Assembly (NCBI GenBank): GCA_003280225.1
Contig: QCFO01000006.1
Location: 25,959-89,958, forward strand
Direction: 5' to 3'
DNA: 64,000 bases
Source: Prochlorococcus sp. AG-363-K07
GTDB lineage: Bacteria; Cyanobacteriota; Cyanobacteriia; PCC-6307; Cyanobiaceae
A program made the position numbers and the translations under genes. Of this stretch, positions 34,780-44,281 are shown one piece after another (position 1 is the stretch's first letter; each line of letters opens with the position of its first letter). The notes under the pieces were generated by a model. The model ran no database searches. It was given only the letters and a program-made list of their open reading frames with translations, and had not been told where the DNA came from.

Positions 34780-36441
34780 ATGTCGAGCTCTATTGCCAAT
34801 TCACAACCTCGGGAATATGTAGTTAAGTTAGGCTCCCCTTTTACAGATCAGAAGCCAGGTACATCTGGCTTGAGAAAGAGTAGTAAGCAATTTGAAAAAC
34901 CTCATTATCTTGAAAGCTTTGTAGAAGCAATATTTCGTACTTTACCGGGAGTACAGGGTGGAACCTTGGTCTTAGGGGGTGATGGACGTTACGGAAATCG
35001 CAGAGCAATTGACGTAATTATTCGCATGGGCGCTGCTCATGGCTTGAGAAAAATCATTACTACGATAGATGGGATCTTATCCACTCCAGCAGCTTCGAAT
35101 TTGATTCGTAAGCATAATGCTATAGGAGGCATTATTCTTTCTGCGAGTCATAATTCAGGCGGCCCAGATGGAGATTTCGGTGTAAAGCTAAATGGTGCAA
35201 ATGGGGGACCAGCAAGTGAATCCCTGACAAATAGAATTTATGAAAAGACTCAAGTTTTAGATGAGTATAAAATCATTGATTATCCTTCAATACCAATTGA
35301 TTCAGTAGCAAAATATTCTCTGGGCTCAATGACATTAGAAGTAATAGATGGCATTGTTGACTATATAGAGTTGATGCAAAAAATTTTTGATTTTGATCAA
35401 ATTAGTTCGTTCATTTCTAAAGACTTTCCTATTGCTTTTGATGCCTTAAATGCAGTGACTGGTCCATATGCAAAACGCATATTGGAGAATATGCTTCATG
35501 CGCCAGAAGGTACTGTTCGTAATTCAGTTCCATTAGAAGACTTTGGAGGTTGTCATCCTGATCCAAACCTTACATATGCCAAAGAATTAGCTGATCTTTT
35601 GCTTGAAGGAAATGTATATTCTTTTGGAGCGGCATGTGATGGAGATGGCGATAGAAATATGATTTTAGGTAAAGCTTGCTTTGTTAATCCTAGTGATAGT
35701 CTTGCGGTACTAACTGCTAATTCAACTTGTGTACCTGCTTATTCTTCAGGCCTTGCTGGAGTTGCACGTTCGATGCCAACTAGTGCAGCTGTTGATGTAG
35801 TTGCAAATGAGCTTGGAATAAGTTGTTTTGAAACTCCTACTGGCTGGAAGTTTTTCGGTAATCTTTTAGATACTGGGCAGATAACCCTTTGTGGAGAGGA
35901 AAGTTTTGGTACTGGAAGTGATCATGTAAGAGAGAAAGATGGTCTTTGGGCTGTACTCTTTTGGTTGCAGATTCTGGCGAAAAAGAAATGTTCAGTGCAA
36001 GATTTAATGTCACAACATTGGAATCATTTTGGAAGGCATTACTATTCCCGCCATGATTATGAGGAGGTTTCTAGTCAGTCAGCCTATGAGCTTTATGAAC
36101 GGCTAGAGGTAATGCTCCCGTCTTTAATTGGATCGTCTTTTGGCAAAAGTGTTGTAACTCAGGCTGATAATTTTAGTTATTTAGACCCTGTTGATTCTTC
36201 TCTTACCAAAGGACAAGGTTTGAGAATTTTATTAGAGGATGGGAGCCGTGTCGCTCTTCGTCTTTCAGGTACAGGAACAAAAGGAGCAACTTTAAGGGTT
36301 TACTTAGAGAGATTTGTGGCCTCTAACGGTGACCTTCACCTTGATCCGCAGCGTGCGTTGTTTGATTTAATTTCCAATATCGATTCCTTGGCTGAAATCA
36401 GTAAAAGGACTGGTATGACACGACCATCAGTAATCACCTGA
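34780..36441 (+). CDS. pgm: phosphoglucomutase (alpha-D-glucose phosphate-specific)
   Basis: The 553-aa enzyme interconverts glucose-1-P and glucose-6-P, linking glycogen metabolism with central carbon flow. It shows the N-terminal PGTSGLRK, the phosphoserine loop ILSASHNSGGPDGDFGVKLN, the metal-binding DGDGDRNMIL loop, the sugar loop CGEESFGTGSDHVREKDG and the C-terminal phosphate loop RLSGTGTKGATLRVY. The length is typical of the bacterial/eukaryotic PGM1-like group. Confidence 0.95.
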   Translation: MSSSIANSQPREYVVKLGSPFTDQKPGTSGLRKSSKQFEKPHYLESFVEAIFRTLPGVQGGTLVLGGDGRYGNRRAIDVIIRMGAAHGLRKIITTIDGILSTPAASNLIRKHNAIGGIILSASHNSGGPDGDFGVKLNGANGGPASESLTNRIYEKTQVLDEYKIIDYPSIPIDSVAKYSLGSMTLEVIDGIVDYIELMQKIFDFDQISSFISKDFPIAFDALNAVTGPYAKRILENMLHAPEGTVRNSVPLEDFGGCHPDPNLTYAKELADLLLEGNVYSFGAACDGDGDRNMILGKACFVNPSDSLAVLTANSTCVPAYSSGLAGVARSMPTSAAVDVVANELGISCFETPTGWKFFGNLLDTGQITLCGEESFGTGSDHVREKDGLWAVLFWLQILAKKKCSVQDLMSQHWNHFGRHYYSRHDYEEVSSQSAYELYERLEVMLPSLIGSSFGKSVVTQADNFSYLDPVDSSLTKGQGLRILLEDGSRVALRLSGTGTKGATLRVYLERFVASNGDLHLDPQRALFDLISNIDSLAEISKRTGMTRPSVIT

Positions 36442-36517
36442 TCAATTAATTTCGATTATTTAAAGTGTCTCACTGCATGATCTTTATGGAGAGAGAATAT
36501 GGGTTTTCTTACAGTTC

Positions 36518-38728
36518 TTGAGTCAAGATCTTTTCAGCTATTCAGGACAGCAAATTCAGAAGCGTAATGCTCCTTTGGCAGATCGTTTGCGGCCTAAAAC
36601 ATTGGATGATTTTCTTGGTCAAAAAGCAATTTTGGCAGAAGGTCGACTCTTGCGACGAGCTATAGCTGCAGATCGAGTAGGAAATCTGATTTTGCATGGT
36701 CCTCCAGGGGTGGGAAAAACTACATTGGCAAGAATTATTGCTGCTAATACTCGTTCAAATTTCACGATTTTGAATGCTGTATTAGCGGGGATCAAGCAAC
36801 TTCGGGAGGAAGTTGAAGCTGCGATAAAAAGATTAGAAAGGCATGGCCTCCGAACGATCTTATTTGTTGATGAAGTTCATAGATTTAATACTGCGCAACA
36901 GGATGCCCTTTTGCCATGGGTAGAAAATGGCACAGTGATACTGATAGGTGCTACAACTGAAAATCCATACTTTGAAGTCAATAAAGCTTTAGTTAGTCGT
37001 TCAAGATTATTTCGACTACAACCTTTGGAACCAGATGCTTTGCATCAGTTAGTCAAGCGTGCACTTCAAGATGTGGAGAATGGTTTTGGTAAAAAACAAG
37101 TAGAAATAACGAATGATGCAGTTGTTCATTTAGTTAAGACTGCCAATGGTGATGCACGTAGCCTACTTAATGCTCTTGAACTCGCTGTTGAAAGTACACC
37201 TACTAATTCAGATGGATTGATCAAAATTGATCTTCATATTGCAGAGGAATCTATTCAAGAAAAAGCAGTTCTTTATGACAAGCAAGGTGATATGCATTTC
37301 GATACTATTAGTGCTTTTATTAAGTCTTTACGTGGCTCTGATCAAGATGCTGCCTTGTTTTGGTTGGCTCGTATGTTAGAAGCAGGAGAAAATCCAAGAT
37401 TTATTTTCAGACGTATGTTGATTGCCGCAGGGGAAGATGTTGGCTTGGCCGATCCCCATGCGATTGTTGTTGTTGAAGCATGTGCAGCTGCCTTTGAAAG
37501 GATTGGTTTACCCGAAGGAATTTATGCTTTAGCTCAAGCAGCTCTTTATTTAGCGTCAACTGATAAAAGCAATAGCCTGATAGGCTTTTTTCAAGCAAGA
37601 AAAATCGTTCAACAATCTCAGTCTGACGAGGTTCCCAGTCATTTAAGGGATTCACATAGAGATAAAGATGCATTTGGGGATGGACTTGGTTATCGTTATC
37701 CTCATGCTTTTCAAGAGCATTGGATTGCGCAACAGTATTTGCCTAACTCATTGCAAGGAGAAGTTTTCTGGCACCCTACTAACCAAGGATGGGAAGGCAA
37801 GCGTAGGTCAATTATCTTAGAGAGAAGAGCGGCACAGATGGCAGCAACTTTTGAATTTGCTCAAGACATTAAGCCATCAATCACTAGTGGCCCTGAGTTT
37901 TCACAGCTTGAGCGATGGATTCAGCGTCAGAGTGATTTGCACGGGCAGCGGCTTGAGCAACTTGCGGAGAAATTATGGCTTGGTATTTCATTACAACCTA
38001 ATGATCGCGTTTTGGTCATAGGAGGTTCATTATTATGGGCTTTGCAGCCTTTGAAAGAAGTTCCAGAGGGGGGCGTCAGCCTTTTAGGGGTGAATGCCAA
38101 TGATTTATCTAGATTGTCTGCCGAATTGGAGATTTTGGATCCAATACATAGGCCATTATTGATGGTTAATGGTTTGCAATCACTCATTCAATTGTCTTCT
38201 GATTTGCAATTTGAATGGGTTGGAGGACGAATAAGTAAGCACCAACTTATTTCTGAAGATATTCTCAAATATTGGGAAGCAATTACTAGAAAATGTGCTC
38301 CTAACTCCGGACTTTCTTTATTATTGAGTTTTCCGACATTAGGCCCCATAGAATCTATTCTGCCAATAATTTCTGAGAGAGATTCTTTAAATTTTGATAA
38401 TGACTTTATTGATAGAATCATTTCTCTTGAGCAGAAATATCTAAACTCTAGTAACACGGAAAGAGCACTTTTGAGTCAGTTAAGTGAACTTGGTTGGGCT
38501 TATAAAGTGGAAGAATGGTATGAGGTTATTCCAATTCATGTTAATGAGGAACTTGTGCGATGTTGGCTTAGTGAGAATCAACCTTTTCTAAACTTTTTAA
38601 AGTCAAACTTTTCTAATAGTGAGATTGAAAGGATTAGAGTACTAATGGAAAAATGTCGGGGAGAACTAATAACTCAAAAGGTAACTCATAAGAAAATCAT
38701 TGGCGAACTTTATATGCCCAAAGATTAG
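36518..38728 (+). CDS. RarA/MgsA AAA+ ATPase fused to a methyltransferase-like domain
   Basis: In this 736-aa protein the N-terminal 430 residues are a replication-associated recombination protein A: PLADRLRPKTLDDFLGQ, Walker A HGPPGVGKTTLARII, Walker B FVDEVHRFN, sensor ATTENPYFEVN, and the YPHAFQEHWIAQQYLP tail. From about residue 470 a second domain follows (QPNDRVLVIGGSLLWALQPL, ISEDILKYWEAITRKC) that looks like a SAM-binding fold lacking clear catalytic motifs. This fusion is known from cyanobacteria. TTG start. RarA acts at stalled forks. The 3' end overlaps the convergent PPTase gene by 4 bases. Confidence 0.9.
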   Translation: MSQDLFSYSGQQIQKRNAPLADRLRPKTLDDFLGQKAILAEGRLLRRAIAADRVGNLILHGPPGVGKTTLARIIAANTRSNFTILNAVLAGIKQLREEVEAAIKRLERHGLRTILFVDEVHRFNTAQQDALLPWVENGTVILIGATTENPYFEVNKALVSRSRLFRLQPLEPDALHQLVKRALQDVENGFGKKQVEITNDAVVHLVKTANGDARSLLNALELAVESTPTNSDGLIKIDLHIAEESIQEKAVLYDKQGDMHFDTISAFIKSLRGSDQDAALFWLARMLEAGENPRFIFRRMLIAAGEDVGLADPHAIVVVEACAAAFERIGLPEGIYALAQAALYLASTDKSNSLIGFFQARKIVQQSQSDEVPSHLRDSHRDKDAFGDGLGYRYPHAFQEHWIAQQYLPNSLQGEVFWHPTNQGWEGKRRSIILERRAAQMAATFEFAQDIKPSITSGPEFSQLERWIQRQSDLHGQRLEQLAEKLWLGISLQPNDRVLVIGGSLLWALQPLKEVPEGGVSLLGVNANDLSRLSAELEILDPIHRPLLMVNGLQSLIQLSSDLQFEWVGGRISKHQLISEDILKYWEAITRKCAPNSGLSLLLSFPTLGPIESILPIISERDSLNFDNDFIDRIISLEQKYLNSSNTERALLSQLSELGWAYKVEEWYEVIPIHVNEELVRCWLSENQPFLNFLKSNFSNSEIERIRVLMEKCRGELITQKVTHKKIIGELYMPKD

Positions 38729-39438
38729 ATTATTTTATCAGTCATAGTTGATAGACAATGATCACAGATTATTGGAGAGAAATCAGTATGTTCTCTGTTG
38801 AGTGCAACACCTATGTGCCATTTTGAATAGGTTATTTGGTGTATTCCTATTTTGTATCCCATTGAATGATGAACTGCAAGCTTAGAAGCTGGGCTAATCT
38901 CCCATTTAGAGATATCAGAAGATATTCTTCCACCTTGCCATTTTATTGCTGCTTCTTTAAGAACCCAATACTTCAAAACTTCACTAGTCAAATCTTGAGG
39001 ACTGAATCTTTTCAATTCCTTGATTTCTTGTAGTGAGAAAAAACGCTCTTTTAAGTTAGAGGCTTTGATTAATCTTTGAGTTGGCTCTATGTCTACTCCA
39101 ATTTTGCTATTAGACCAGCCAACTAAAAGACTATCAGCACAATGACTAAAGCTTACTGATCCCCAGCCCTTTTCAAGTGTTGGTGCCTGGCTTGGCGCGG
39201 CATTTAGGGGGATTGAAAGAGGTGGAACTTGCCAGATTTGAGATAATGCATCACGCACATACCCCCTTGAATGTTGGAATTGTCTAGAGCGGTTTAGTGG
39301 CATATTTTTGGACCACTCAAGTTCTTCTTTCGTAATTGGTTTCAATGCTCCTTGTACTGAAAAGAGCCAAAGTGCGACTACGCTTGTTTTAGTCGCTTTA
39401 GCAGGCCGTAATGACACTTCAGATTGGTGATCCAGCAC
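38725..39438 (-). CDS. 4'-phosphopantetheinyl transferase (Sfp/HetI type)
   Basis: The 237-aa enzyme moves phosphopantetheine from CoA to acyl-carrier proteins. It shows the Mg-binding motif KIGVDIEPTQRL (about 118) and WVLKEAAIKWQGG (about 165), the two Sfp-type signatures. The ORF-track start overlaps the divergent bcp gene by 28 bases, so a start further in (for instance at the VVALWLFSV region, via GTG or TTG) is likely. In picocyanobacteria this single PPTase probably activates the fatty-acid ACP. Confidence 0.92.
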   Translation of the reverse strand: MLDHQSEVSLRPAKATKTSVVALWLFSVQGALKPITKEELEWSKNMPLNRSRQFQHSRGYVRDALSQIWQVPPLSIPLNAAPSQAPTLEKGWGSVSFSHCADSLLVGWSNSKIGVDIEPTQRLIKASNLKERFFSLQEIKELKRFSPQDLTSEVLKYWVLKEAAIKWQGGRISSDISKWEISPASKLAVHHSMGYKIGIHQITYSKWHIGVALNREHTDFSPIICDHCLSTMTDKII

Positions 39439-39878
39439 CCGAATTCAACCTCCTGAATCAAGATGGGACTGGCATAAGCTTGTCATCATTTCAAGGCCAA
39501 AGAGTGGTTATCTATTTTTACCCGAAGGATGACACTCCAGGCTGTACTAAGGAAGCATGTAATTTCAGGGACCTTTGGGAGGATTTTTCTAGACATAATA
39601 TTCAGGTTCTTGGTATTAGCAAGGATGGAGCTTTGTCACACTCCAAGTTTATAAACAAATATCAGTTGCCTTTCCCTTTGCTGAGTGATCCTGAACCTTG
39701 CTTAGTGGCAGCTAAGTATGAGAGCTATGGTTTGAAAAAATTCATGGGAAGAGAATATATGGGCATGATGAGGCAAACGTTTGTTGTTGATTCTCAAGGA
39801 AAACTTGAGTTAATTTACAGAAAGGTTAAGGCTGCAACGATGGCTAAGCAAATCCTTATGGATCTTGATTTAGAGTGA
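39411..39878 (+). CDS. bcp: peroxiredoxin Q / bacterioferritin comigratory protein
   Basis: The 155-aa thiol peroxidase reduces H2O2 and organic peroxides with thioredoxin. The active site is DDTPGCTKEACNFRD, with peroxidatic Cys and the resolving Cys five residues later, as in PrxQ. Length normal. It starts in a region shared with the divergent PPTase ORF and its end overlaps the convergent coaX by 23 bases. Confidence 0.95.
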   Translation: MTLQIGDPAPEFNLLNQDGTGISLSSFQGQRVVIYFYPKDDTPGCTKEACNFRDLWEDFSRHNIQVLGISKDGALSHSKFINKYQLPFPLLSDPEPCLVAAKYESYGLKKFMGREYMGMMRQTFVVDSQGKLELIYRKVKAATMAKQILMDLDLE

Positions 39879-40566
39879 TTTGTGAATACAATCTCACCAT
39901 TCCTTCGAGAACTAGATTTGGCTTGTAGATGGTAGAAATATTTTGTTTTTGTAATTCCTTTAGTAATAACTGGGAGTCTCCTCCACATAGCCATAGTTCC
40001 ATATTGCTTTCTTTTACGATCTGAATCAAGTTTCCTATCAATGCTTGAAGTGCTCCTCTTTGCATTGCTTCAGATGTCTTGAAGGGGAATTGCTCAATTG
40101 TTGAAATTGCAAGACCGGGGTTGCATAAATTTTGAGTGCCAGTTGCCATGGCTTCTAGTTGCAAGCGCAATCCTGCAACCAGCTGCCCACCACTAAAGTC
40201 ACCAGTTGTTGTGATACGGGTAATACTTAAAACAGTTCCTGCATCGGCGACTATAAGTCCAGGAAAGTTCGTGTTTGACTCCTTTGCGTATAGGAAAGCA
40301 GCCCATCCTGCAAGGGCTCTATCGACTCCTAACCATGGTGGGAGGTTTTTTAAAGGCACATCATTAGCATTGATGCGGTTAGCAGGATTGAGAGAAAGAT
40401 TGCTCGGGATAGGTCCTACTGCAGCCCATTTGATCCATGGCAATTGGTCGTCGGGAATGCTTAGCGGATTTGGATCTGAATGGGAATAATGCCACTTCTC
40501 CTTTTTTTTTGTAGCCCAGTGCCATCTGCTGTTGCCGATTAATAAACATTGTCTCACTTTTTTCAC
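39856..40566 (-). CDS. coaX: type III pantothenate kinase
   Basis: The first enzyme of CoA synthesis phosphorylates pantothenate. The track's Met (40611) lies inside cysH; the GTG at 40566, two bases after the cysH stop (TAATTGTG), begins VKKVRQCLLIGNSRWHWA and is the likely start. The usual D-x-G-N-T-R ATP loop is replaced by LIGNSRWHWA, as in picocyanobacterial homologues. Further motifs are LGVDRALAGWAAF, VADAGTVLSI and GGQLVAGLRLQ. About 236 aa. Together with the PPTase gene nearby it makes a small CoA-related neighbourhood. Confidence 0.9.
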   Translation of the reverse strand: MKKVRQCLLIGNSRWHWATKKKEKWHYSHSDPNPLSIPDDQLPWIKWAAVGPIPSNLSLNPANRINANDVPLKNLPPWLGVDRALAGWAAFLYAKESNTNFPGLIVADAGTVLSITRITTTGDFSGGQLVAGLRLQLEAMATGTQNLCNPGLAISTIEQFPFKTSEAMQRGALQALIGNLIQIVKESNMELWLCGGDSQLLLKELQKQNISTIYKPNLVLEGMVRLYSQITLNQDP

Positions 40567-40568
40567 AA

Positions 40569-41372
40569 TTAGATTCCTTCTCCCATAACACCTTGCACAT
40601 GGATTCCGCACTCTTGTTTGAGCCCTCCAAAGCGGGTATTACGGCCAGTCTTATCACTACCTTCAGGAGCACTTGAATGCCAATCGCCAACTGTTGAGTA
40701 ACCTTTTTCAAAAAGAGGATGTTGAGATAATCCATTGTTTTGCATGTAGTAAAAAATATCTTTTTGACTCCAATCAAGTAGTGGCCTTAACGAAAGCCGT
40801 CCACGAATTGCATCGAGATATGTCATGGACCTCCTGTGATCTGTTTGTCCGCCTCTTACTCCACTTCCCCAACATTGAATTTTGAGATCATTTAATGCGA
40901 GTTCTAAGGGCTTTACTTTGCGAATGAGATGGTATTTCTCCATATCTTCGATGGAATTTGTTTCCCATAGACGCCCATGGAGGGCCTCCATTCTTGCTGG
41001 TGAGATGGAACTCTGAAATACCTTGATATTGAGATTCATTTGTTGACAAAGTTCTTGAGCATATAGGTAAGTTTCTTTAGGCAAATAGCCAGTATCGATC
41101 CATATCACAGGTATTTTGGAACCTCCTTTTAGGTTATGAATCATATTGAGCAGAACAGCTGACTGAATTCCGAAGCTTGTTGTAAGGGCAAATTGCATAT
41201 CGAAGTGTTCATATGCCCAGGCAAGTCTGTCTTCGGCGCAAAGACTTTTTAAGTGATCCCGTACCACTTCAATGGGAAGATCCAGCATTGAAGTGGTATC
41301 TGTGTCGTGAGCTTTCTTGACTGGAGAAGTCTTTGCTTGTTGGTTTTGTTTGGTCATGTACTCATCATCCAC
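40569..41372 (-). CDS. cysH: phosphoadenylyl-sulfate (PAPS) reductase
   Basis: The 267-aa thioredoxin-dependent enzyme reduces PAPS to sulfite in sulfate assimilation. It shows FALTTSFGIQSAVLLNM (P-loop-like), IPVIWIDTGYLPKETY, the RRSMTYLDAIRGR arginine-rich region, LLDWSQKDIFYYM, and the catalytic C-terminal Cys in KQECGIHVQG. The paired Cys of [4Fe-4S] APS reductases are absent, so it is PAPS-type. coaX follows after 2 bases. Confidence 0.94.
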   Translation of the reverse strand: MDDEYMTKQNQQAKTSPVKKAHDTDTTSMLDLPIEVVRDHLKSLCAEDRLAWAYEHFDMQFALTTSFGIQSAVLLNMIHNLKGGSKIPVIWIDTGYLPKETYLYAQELCQQMNLNIKVFQSSISPARMEALHGRLWETNSIEDMEKYHLIRKVKPLELALNDLKIQCWGSGVRGGQTDHRRSMTYLDAIRGRLSLRPLLDWSQKDIFYYMQNNGLSQHPLFEKGYSTVGDWHSSAPEGSDKTGRNTRFGGLKQECGIHVQGVMGEGI

Positions 41373-41429
41373 TGTCGCGTTTTTTCTGAGAGTGCGTAAG
41401 GTTTCAAGATAATCTCAGGCCCTCATCCT

Positions 41430-42599
41430 ATGGCCTTGAAATCTCTAAAGGTTCGCCCAGTTGTCGTAATAGGTGGAGGCTTTGCTGGATTAAAAACTGT
41501 GGTTTCTTTAACCGGTAATCGCCCCCAACCTCATGTGATTTTAATTGAGCCACGATCAAAGTTTGTTTTTCTACCTCTACTTTATGAGATTTTAAGTGGT
41601 GAGATTCAGGACTGGGAAGTCACATATGATTATCAGTCTTTACTTGGATCTCGTGGCATATCGTATATTCAAGATTCAGTTGTAAGAATTAACTCTAAAG
41701 ATCAAACAGTAGAACTATCATCAGGCTTAACTTTGGAATATGCAGAACTTGTGCTTTGTACTGGTTCAATTTCACATCGTATCAGCAAGTTTAAGTTTAA
41801 ATCAAATGCTTTAACTTTTAATGATTTGGAAGATGCAATAAAGCTAAGAGAGTTGATTTATAAGATTAAGAAAAGTACTTCTAAGTATAAGTCATTATGT
41901 ATTATTGGAGCAGGTCCAACAGGTGTTGAATTAGCTTGTAAGCTTGCTGATATATTTAATGGTAAGGTCAAGATCCACTTAGTTGATTTGGGATCTAAGG
42001 TTTTATCATTTGGTCAGTCTTTTAATCAAGAACAGGTTGAATCATCTTTGCAAAAGCGAGGAATTATGGTTCATCTTAATACAACTGCAATTCCAAAAAG
42101 TGCTGACATTGTTCAACTTCAAAATATTGGTTTCGAAGATGTTCAATCCTTTGATTTAAGGCATAACGGTTTGATTTGTACAGCTGGTAGAACACCTTCT
42201 ATTCCAGATCTGTGTCCTGAAGTGCCATTGAAAAATGGTAGATTGCCTATTGATGAATACTTGCAGGTTATTGGGACTCGAAACTTTTTTGCATTAGGAG
42301 ATGTGGCAATTTTTGAGAAGGAACCATTCCCTTCGAATGCTCAAGTGGCTATCCAGCAGGGTGAAATTGCTGCTCAAAACCTTTTAGCCCTTAGACGTTG
42401 TGAAATGTTAATTCCATTTCAGTATTGTGATTTGGGTGAAATGCTTAGTTTGGGTATAGGAGAAGCAACCATTACAGGATTAGGATTAACAATCTCAGGT
42501 CCTTTGGCTTTTCAAATTAGAAGGATGACGTATTTGCTAAGAACTCCCAGTAAATCGTTAGGTTTGAGATCAGCTAGTGCTTGGTTTTTAAGTAATTGA
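41430..42599 (+). CDS. type II NAD(P)H dehydrogenase (NdbB-like)
   Basis: The 389-aa FAD protein oxidises NAD(P)H and passes electrons to plastoquinone without pumping protons. It has the FAD dinucleotide fold at the N-terminus (VVVIGGGFAGLKTVVSL), the NAD fold near 155 (LCIIGAGPTGVELACKL) and the second FAD motif FFALGDVA with the following QVAIQQGEIAAQNL. No membrane helix; a C-terminal amphipathic segment (ISGPLAFQIRRMTYLLRTP) may dock on the thylakoid. Its stop overlaps the start of hflX (TTGA). Confidence 0.92.
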   Translation: MALKSLKVRPVVVIGGGFAGLKTVVSLTGNRPQPHVILIEPRSKFVFLPLLYEILSGEIQDWEVTYDYQSLLGSRGISYIQDSVVRINSKDQTVELSSGLTLEYAELVLCTGSISHRISKFKFKSNALTFNDLEDAIKLRELIYKIKKSTSKYKSLCIIGAGPTGVELACKLADIFNGKVKIHLVDLGSKVLSFGQSFNQEQVESSLQKRGIMVHLNTTAIPKSADIVQLQNIGFEDVQSFDLRHNGLICTAGRTPSIPDLCPEVPLKNGRLPIDEYLQVIGTRNFFALGDVAIFEKEPFPSNAQVAIQQGEIAAQNLLALRRCEMLIPFQYCDLGEMLSLGIGEATITGLGLTISGPLAFQIRRMTYLLRTPSKSLGLRSASAWFLSN

Positions 42600-44281
42600 A
42601 ACAGGCCCACCTAATTGGAAGGCTCAAGGGATTAAGACACTCCCAACGAAGACGCTTAGACAGTCTTCTGCATAGAAGGCATCCACTGAAAAACTGTGCT
42701 GATTTTTCAACTCTTGATCGTCTTGCTGAAGAAGTTGTTGATTTGCACCAATCTCTCCATCTTCTGATTGACCTGAAAGGACTTTCTCGGTTTCTTTGCG
42801 TCGGCCCTTTAGAAAGCTCTGAGCAATTTCTTTCTTATTACCCGCAGAAAAGAGTTGGTGCAATGAGAGGTTTGCGTTTGATTAGTTGCCCTTTTTCTAC
42901 GGTAAGAAGAGGTTTGGATCCAGATCAACGAGATTCAATGGTTGCTTTAGAACTGTTGCCAATTTTTTGGTTGAGATTTTCGCCTATAGCTCAGACCAGT
43001 GGATTCAAATCTGCGTCAATTTGGACTCTTGATCAGAAGGGAGATAGAGGTTGGATTGTGAGTGAACAGAAGGATTTGCGAGCTTTATGTGAAGCCTCGT
43101 TACCTGAGCAGATTTCACGAAATGATGTATCTGTGGACCGTTCTAGTTCACAGGAAAAAGTCTTATTACTCACTCTCAATTCTAAGGATGTAAGTAAAAG
43201 TCAGCGTGACTTGGCTGAGTTGGAAGGTTTAGTGCGGAGTGCAGGAGCTAGCCCAGTCTCAATAGTCAGTCAAAAACAAGGATCTTTTAATCCGCAAACC
43301 ATTTGGGGTATGGGTAAATTGCAAGAAGTTGCTTTAGCAGTAAGAAGAACAGATGCAAATTTAGTTATTGTTGATCGAGAATTGACTCCTGTTCAAGCCA
43401 GGAACTTGGAGAGAGTCTTGGTTTGTCCTGTGATGGATAGGAGCGAATTGATTCTTGATATTTTTGCAAAACGGGCTTCTACCTCGACAGGACGTCTTCA
43501 GGTTGAGCTGGCTCAACTTCGATATAGGAAGCCAAGGTTGATCGGTCGGGGGAAGAGTCTTTCTAGGCAAGGTGGTGGAATAGGGACGCGAGGACCAGGT
43601 GAAACTAAATTGGAGAAAGATCGTCGAGCAATCGAGAGGCGTATAGAACGTCTTGTTAAAGAGTTAAAACAACTAAAACAGCATCGTTCCAGGATTCGTC
43701 AACGCAGAAAGAACTTGCCTTCTGCTGCACTAGTGGGTTACACCAATGCGGGAAAGTCTTCTTTGTTAAATGCTTTATGTGGGTTAAATTCTGAAAGTAA
43801 AGTTTTTGTCGAGAATAAACTTTTTGCAACTTTAGACCCAGCAACTCGCAGATTGGTCTTGCCTCAGGCTTGTGCTGCTCCTAAGCAAGTATTGATCACA
43901 GACACCGTTGGCTTTATTCGCGAGTTGCCTGAAACTTTGATGGAGGCTTTTCAAGCGACTCTTGAACAAACTATTGATGCAGATGTCTTATTACTTTTAG
44001 TGGACCTCTCCAACCCTAATTGGCGCTCACACTTAAAAACTGTCAATCAACTCCTTGACTCATTAAATGCTAATACTTGCCGTCAAGTGATTGCTAATAA
44101 AATTGATTGTTGTGAAAGTAGCTCACTTGAGGAAATTAGTTGTATGGATAACAATGTGATTTATGTATCTGCTACTTCTGGGGCAGGTTTACAAGGTCTT
44201 AAGCTTTGGCTCTATGAAAAGTTTTGGGGTGTTAGTTCTGAGTTGCCTTTAATGCAAAACTTTAAATGTGAGTATGAGTGA
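42596..44281 (+). CDS. hflX: ribosome-associated GTPase HflX
   Basis: The 561-aa GTPase splits or rescues stalled ribosomes. The N-terminal 200 residues are a lineage-specific extension; the HflX domain follows (GGGIGTRGPGETKLEKDRRA), then G1 VGYTNAGKSSLLNAL, G2/switch ATLDPATRRL, G3 TDTVGFIRELP and G4 NKID. The TTG start overlaps the ndbB stop. The 3' end overlaps the SLC13 gene by 14 bases. E. coli HflX is 426 aa, so this one is longer by the N-terminal region. Confidence 0.95.
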   Translation: MKQAHLIGRLKGLRHSQRRRLDSLLHRRHPLKNCADFSTLDRLAEEVVDLHQSLHLLIDLKGLSRFLCVGPLESSEQFLSYYPQKRVGAMRGLRLISCPFSTVRRGLDPDQRDSMVALELLPIFWLRFSPIAQTSGFKSASIWTLDQKGDRGWIVSEQKDLRALCEASLPEQISRNDVSVDRSSSQEKVLLLTLNSKDVSKSQRDLAELEGLVRSAGASPVSIVSQKQGSFNPQTIWGMGKLQEVALAVRRTDANLVIVDRELTPVQARNLERVLVCPVMDRSELILDIFAKRASTSTGRLQVELAQLRYRKPRLIGRGKSLSRQGGGIGTRGPGETKLEKDRRAIERRIERLVKELKQLKQHRSRIRQRRKNLPSAALVGYTNAGKSSLLNALCGLNSESKVFVENKLFATLDPATRRLVLPQACAAPKQVLITDTVGFIRELPETLMEAFQATLEQTIDADVLLLLVDLSNPNWRSHLKTVNQLLDSLNANTCRQVIANKIDCCESSSLEEISCMDNNVIYVSATSGAGLQGLKLWLYEKFWGVSSELPLMQNFKCEYE

